Shown piece by piece: positions 61,588-64,000 of a stretch of 64,000 nt of DNA; position 1 is the stretch's first letter, and each line of letters starts with the position of its first letter. Source of the DNA: Tamarix chinensis. Lineage: Eukaryota; Streptophyta; Magnoliopsida; Caryophyllales; Tamaricaceae. The DNA is taken from contig CM060171.1 of the NCBI GenBank assembly GCA_030549775.1, forward strand, positions 58,958,360 through 59,022,359, in the 5' to 3' direction. The translations under genes were made by a program, and so were the position numbers. Below the pieces are notes generated by a model. It saw only the letters and a program-made list of their open reading frames with translations, ran no database searches and was not told the DNA's origin.

Positions 61588-62040
61588 GTGGTGACAACTG
61601 AACTTGATGATATGTTTCTCATTGGTGAAGACAATTATCTTAACATCGCCGATGATGATAGATCATGGATTATTGACTCAGGTGCCTCCTTCCACGTCAC
61701 CCCACATCAAGATGAGTTCGGATACAGGCTGTGGGATCCTTTGAAGAAGAAGATTGTAAGAAGTCGAGATGTTGTGTTCTTTGAGGACCAAACAATAGAA
61801 GACTTCAAGCAGCCAGAAAAATCCAAGCTTAGGGTTTGCACCCGTCCTCAGGAAGAGCCATCTCCAGTGGTACATAATGAATCAAGAGAACAAACAAGAA
61901 CCTATGATGAAACTAGTGCTCAACCAGATCAAAATGGGAGTACAACAGAGGAGTCATCATCTGATTCAAATGATTCAGAAGCAGTTGAATCAGTTGAGCC
62001 ATCAGTAACAGAAGAGCCTGTGGTACAGCCTCAGTTGTGA
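61588..62040 (+). pseudogene. Copia protease start fused to post-integrase segment (integrase deleted)
   Basis: DRSWIIDSGASFHVTPHQDEF is the start of the aspartic protease (catalytic Asp codon at 61675-61677). It is followed at once, from about 61720, by GYRLWDPLKKKIVRSRDVVF, which normally lies after the integrase core, then an acidic Ser/Glu-rich spacer. The rest of the protease, the HHCC zinc region and the whole DDE integrase are missing, with the frame kept. A TGA at 62038-62040 then stops the frame before RT. This is a large internal deletion plus a nonsense change. Confidence 0.92.
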
Positions 62041-62877
62041 CAATCAACTTGGGTAAGAAAACCTTCCTCTAAGTATGATCCAAGAGAATATATACTCTTT
62101 GCGGAGAAGGAGCCTCAAAGCTACATCGAGGCCATGGAAGATGTCCAGAAGGAAGAATGGATGAAAGCCATGCAAGAGGAGATGGACTCATTGCATGAGA
62201 ACCATACTTATGATCTAGTCAAGATACCCAAGGGAAGGAAAGCCTTGAAGAATAGATGGGTGTACAAGATCAAAAGTGAAGAAAATAGCTCGAAGCCTCG
62301 ATATAAGGCTCGGATCGTGGTCAAAGGGTGCAATCAGAAAAAGGGCATTGATTTCGAAGAAATTTTCGCTCCAGTGGTTAAGATGTCCTCAATTCGAGCA
62401 GTTCTTGGCCTTGCCGCTAGTCTTGATCTTGAGATCGAACAACTCGATGTCAAAACAGCATTCCTACATGGAGATTTGGAAGAGGAGATATATATGGAAC
62501 AACCTGAAGGGTTTGTAGTTCCAAGTAAAGAGCACTTGGTATGTCATCGCAAAAAGAGTCTTTATGGACTCAAACAAGCACCAAGGCAGTGGTATAAGAA
62601 GTTCGAAACCTTCATGACACAACACAAGTTCAAAAGGACTCACACCGACCACTGTGTTTTCATGAAGAGGTACGCAAGTGATGATTTTATTATTCTTCTT
62701 CTCTATGTGGATGATACGTTAATTGTTGGGCATGATATGAAGAAGATTGTGGCACTCAAGAAAGCATTGAGTGGTGCCTTTGCAATGAAGGACTTGGGTC
62801 CAGCAAAGCAAATCCTTGGGATGAGGGTTATTCGAGATCGACCCAAGAAGTTGTTATGGTTGTCTCAAGAGCACTAA
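62041..62877 (+). pseudogene. Copia reverse transcriptase
   Basis: It lies in the same frame as the protease piece. The region has WMKAMQEEMDSL, NRWVYKIK, RYKARIVVKG, DVKTAFLHGDL, KSLYGLKQAPRQWYKKF and the intact active-site box YVDD (62704-62715), all standard for plant copia RT. The RT/RNase H boundary is cut by a TAA at 62875-62877 after LSQEH. RT copies the element RNA into DNA; here it lacks a valid continuous gag-pol reading frame. Confidence 0.93.
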
Positions 62878-62886
62878 ATCGAGAAG

Positions 62887-63675
62887 GTGCTTGAGAAGTT
62901 CAACATGCATAAGGCAAAGCCAGTAAATGTTCCACTAGCTGGTCACTTCAAGTTGAGTAAGAGCCAAAGTCCAACAAGCAAGAAAGAGAAGGAAGAAATG
63001 ATGAATGTTCCCTATTCATCTACTGTTGGGAGTCTTATGTATGCCATGGTCTGCACCAGGCCCGATATCGTCCATGCAGTTGGAGTTGTGAGTCGATTCT
63101 TGGGTAAACCAGAAAAAGAGCATTGGGAAGCTGTCAAGTGGATACTTCGATACCTCAGGGGTACATCTAAGAGGTGTCTGTGCTTTGGCAATGGGAAACC
63201 TGTGTTGGAGGGATACACAGATGCTGACATGGCTGGAGATACTGATTTGAGAAAGTCCACTTCGGGGTATGTAACCACATTTGCAGGGGGAGCTATCTCT
63301 TGGCAATCAAAGCTCCAGAAATGTGTGGCCTTATCTACTACAGAGGCTGAATATATTGCAGCTACAGAGGCATGCAAGGAGATGTTATGGTTGAAAATTT
63401 TCCTTCGAGAGTTGAGTCATGAGCAGGAAAGATATGCTCTATATTGTGATAATCAGAGTGCCATTCACTTGGCCAAAAATTCAGCCTATCACTCTCGCAC
63501 AAAACATATCGATGTTCGATACCATTGGATAAGGGATGTGCTAGAGGAGAAACAGCTACAACTCGAGAAGGTTCATACCGACAAGAATTGGTCGGACATG
63601 ATGACCAAGACAATAACAACCAAGAAGCTTAAAGATTGTTGTGAAGGCATTGGTATGCTGGTTCCCCCAAATTAA
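62887..63675 (+). pseudogene. Copia RT thumb and RNase H
   Basis: This continues the same frame after the TAA. It holds SLMYAMVCTRPDI, LRYLRGT, the RNase H motifs GYTDADMAG, STSGYVTTFAGGAISW, STTEAEYIAATEACKE, LYCDNQSAIHLAKN and the terminal SDMMTKT...CEGIGML. Catalytic Asp/Glu positions appear intact, so only the upstream stops disable it. It ends with the normal pol stop, 15 bp before the 3' LTR zone. Confidence 0.93.
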
Positions 63676-63678
63676 GTC

Positions 63679-63692
63679 AGGAAGGGGGAGAT
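63679..63692 (+). other. Polypurine tract
   Basis: AGGAAGGGGGAGAT directly precedes the 3' LTR; it is the plus-strand DNA primer site of the element. Confidence 0.85.
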
Positions 63693-64000
63693 TGTTGAGG
63701 TCCCTCCTTAATTAAGGGGGGTTTTCCAAAAATAATAATAATAATAATAATAATAATGGGGATGATGCATGAGTTACAAAGATGATTAATACTTTGTACC
63801 TCTTGGGAATTTGAGAAGGCAAGTGCATTTTCTCATGTGTAAGTTACCAAGGTTAATTGGTTTAAATTTATGGGAGAGCATTCAAGACTCATCTTATGGC
63901 TTTTGGGTTACCCCCTTCTACTCCTATAAATAGGGGTCTTTGGGAAGGCTTAGATCATCAAGAAAAGCAAGCAATCCTCTACAAAAAGAGAGAAAGTGAG
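63693..64000 (+). repeat. 3' LTR of the young copia element (first 308 bp)
   Basis: It begins TGTTGAGGTCCC and is collinear with 60056 onward. Differences are G/A at the sixth base, a one-base A-run difference at two places, one extra AAT-type unit and C/A near 63962. The remainder is beyond the window. Confidence 0.95.

Larger units (their letters stand above)
60056..64000 (+). mobile_element. Young, defective Ty1/copia retrotransposon, cut by the window edge
   Basis: The 5' LTR (60056-60704), primer-binding site, gag, partial pol, polypurine tract and the first 308 bp of the 3' LTR are present in order. Over that shared 308 bp the two LTRs differ by about two substitutions plus small indels in an A run and the AAT repeat, so insertion was recent. 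Coding capacity is lost (see gag and pol entries), so it probably moved with proteins supplied by another element. The right target duplicate lies outside the window. Confidence 0.95.

Noticed and set aside
60056..64000. The copia element as an autonomous retrotransposon
   Set aside because: Integrase is deleted, gag is frameshifted and two in-frame stops lie in pol, despite the young LTRs.

Overview
This is nuclear DNA of a flowering plant. The evidence is AT-rich intergenic sequence packed with plant-type Ty1/copia and Ty3/gypsy remnants, CACTA (En/Spm) DNA transposons, GT-AG introns, long AT/ATT microsatellites and one plant-type secreted cysteine-rich protein gene. The species cannot be fixed from the window. 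Nearly everything is transposon-derived; the only convincing host gene is a prolamin-like/EC1-like secreted protein at 58892-59395.

Layout. 1-1846 (-) is a broken Ty3/gypsy protease-RT fragment. 2501-7083, 18798-23656 and 26722-32491 are three giant solo LTRs (4583, 4859 and 5770 bp) of one family, all on +. Each has its own perfect 5-bp target-site duplication (CGACT, TTAAT, TTTAT) and no internal region. Shorter relatives or remnants lie at 8127-9683 (-), about 10018-10230 (+) and ending at 33973 (+). 11260-11790 (-) is a gypsy gag fragment. 11841-17299 is a CACTA deletion derivative with a broken second gene. 25067-26640 is an unusual AT-rich tandem array of about 235 bp units. 34490-40687 (+) is an old copia element inserted into the gag of another copia on the opposite strand (33985-34489 and 40688-40860). 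44035-47215 (-) is a third decayed copia.

48589-58663 is a complete 10,075-bp CACTA element. It has 17-bp inverted termini, an AAA target duplication and dense subterminal arrays of a TAATAACGGTT motif. It carries an uninterrupted 1075-aa TNP2 transposase, an unrecognised 157-aa ORF, and a second gene that I could splice into 11 exons (all GT-AG, open for 744 codons), with a C-terminal Ulp1/C48-like protease domain whose His, Asp, Gln and Cys are all present. Its right end is 228 bp from the start codon of the prolamin-like gene. From 60056 to the window edge is a young copia element with nearly identical LTRs that has lost its integrase region and carries a gag frameshift and two in-frame pol stops.

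How the parts relate: the 10-kb CACTA looks potentially autonomous and could in principle mobilise the 5.5-kb deletion copy, whose right terminus and subterminal motifs are related. The giant LTRs share a fixed internal order: TATA box, trinucleotide-repeat zone, conserved donor-like block, degenerate repeats, conserved acceptor-like block and, in most relatives, a 3' hairpin. They are the most unusual sequence in the window. Exon boundaries, terminal repeats and target duplications were read by eye from the sequence; family names come from motif recognition, not from a search.
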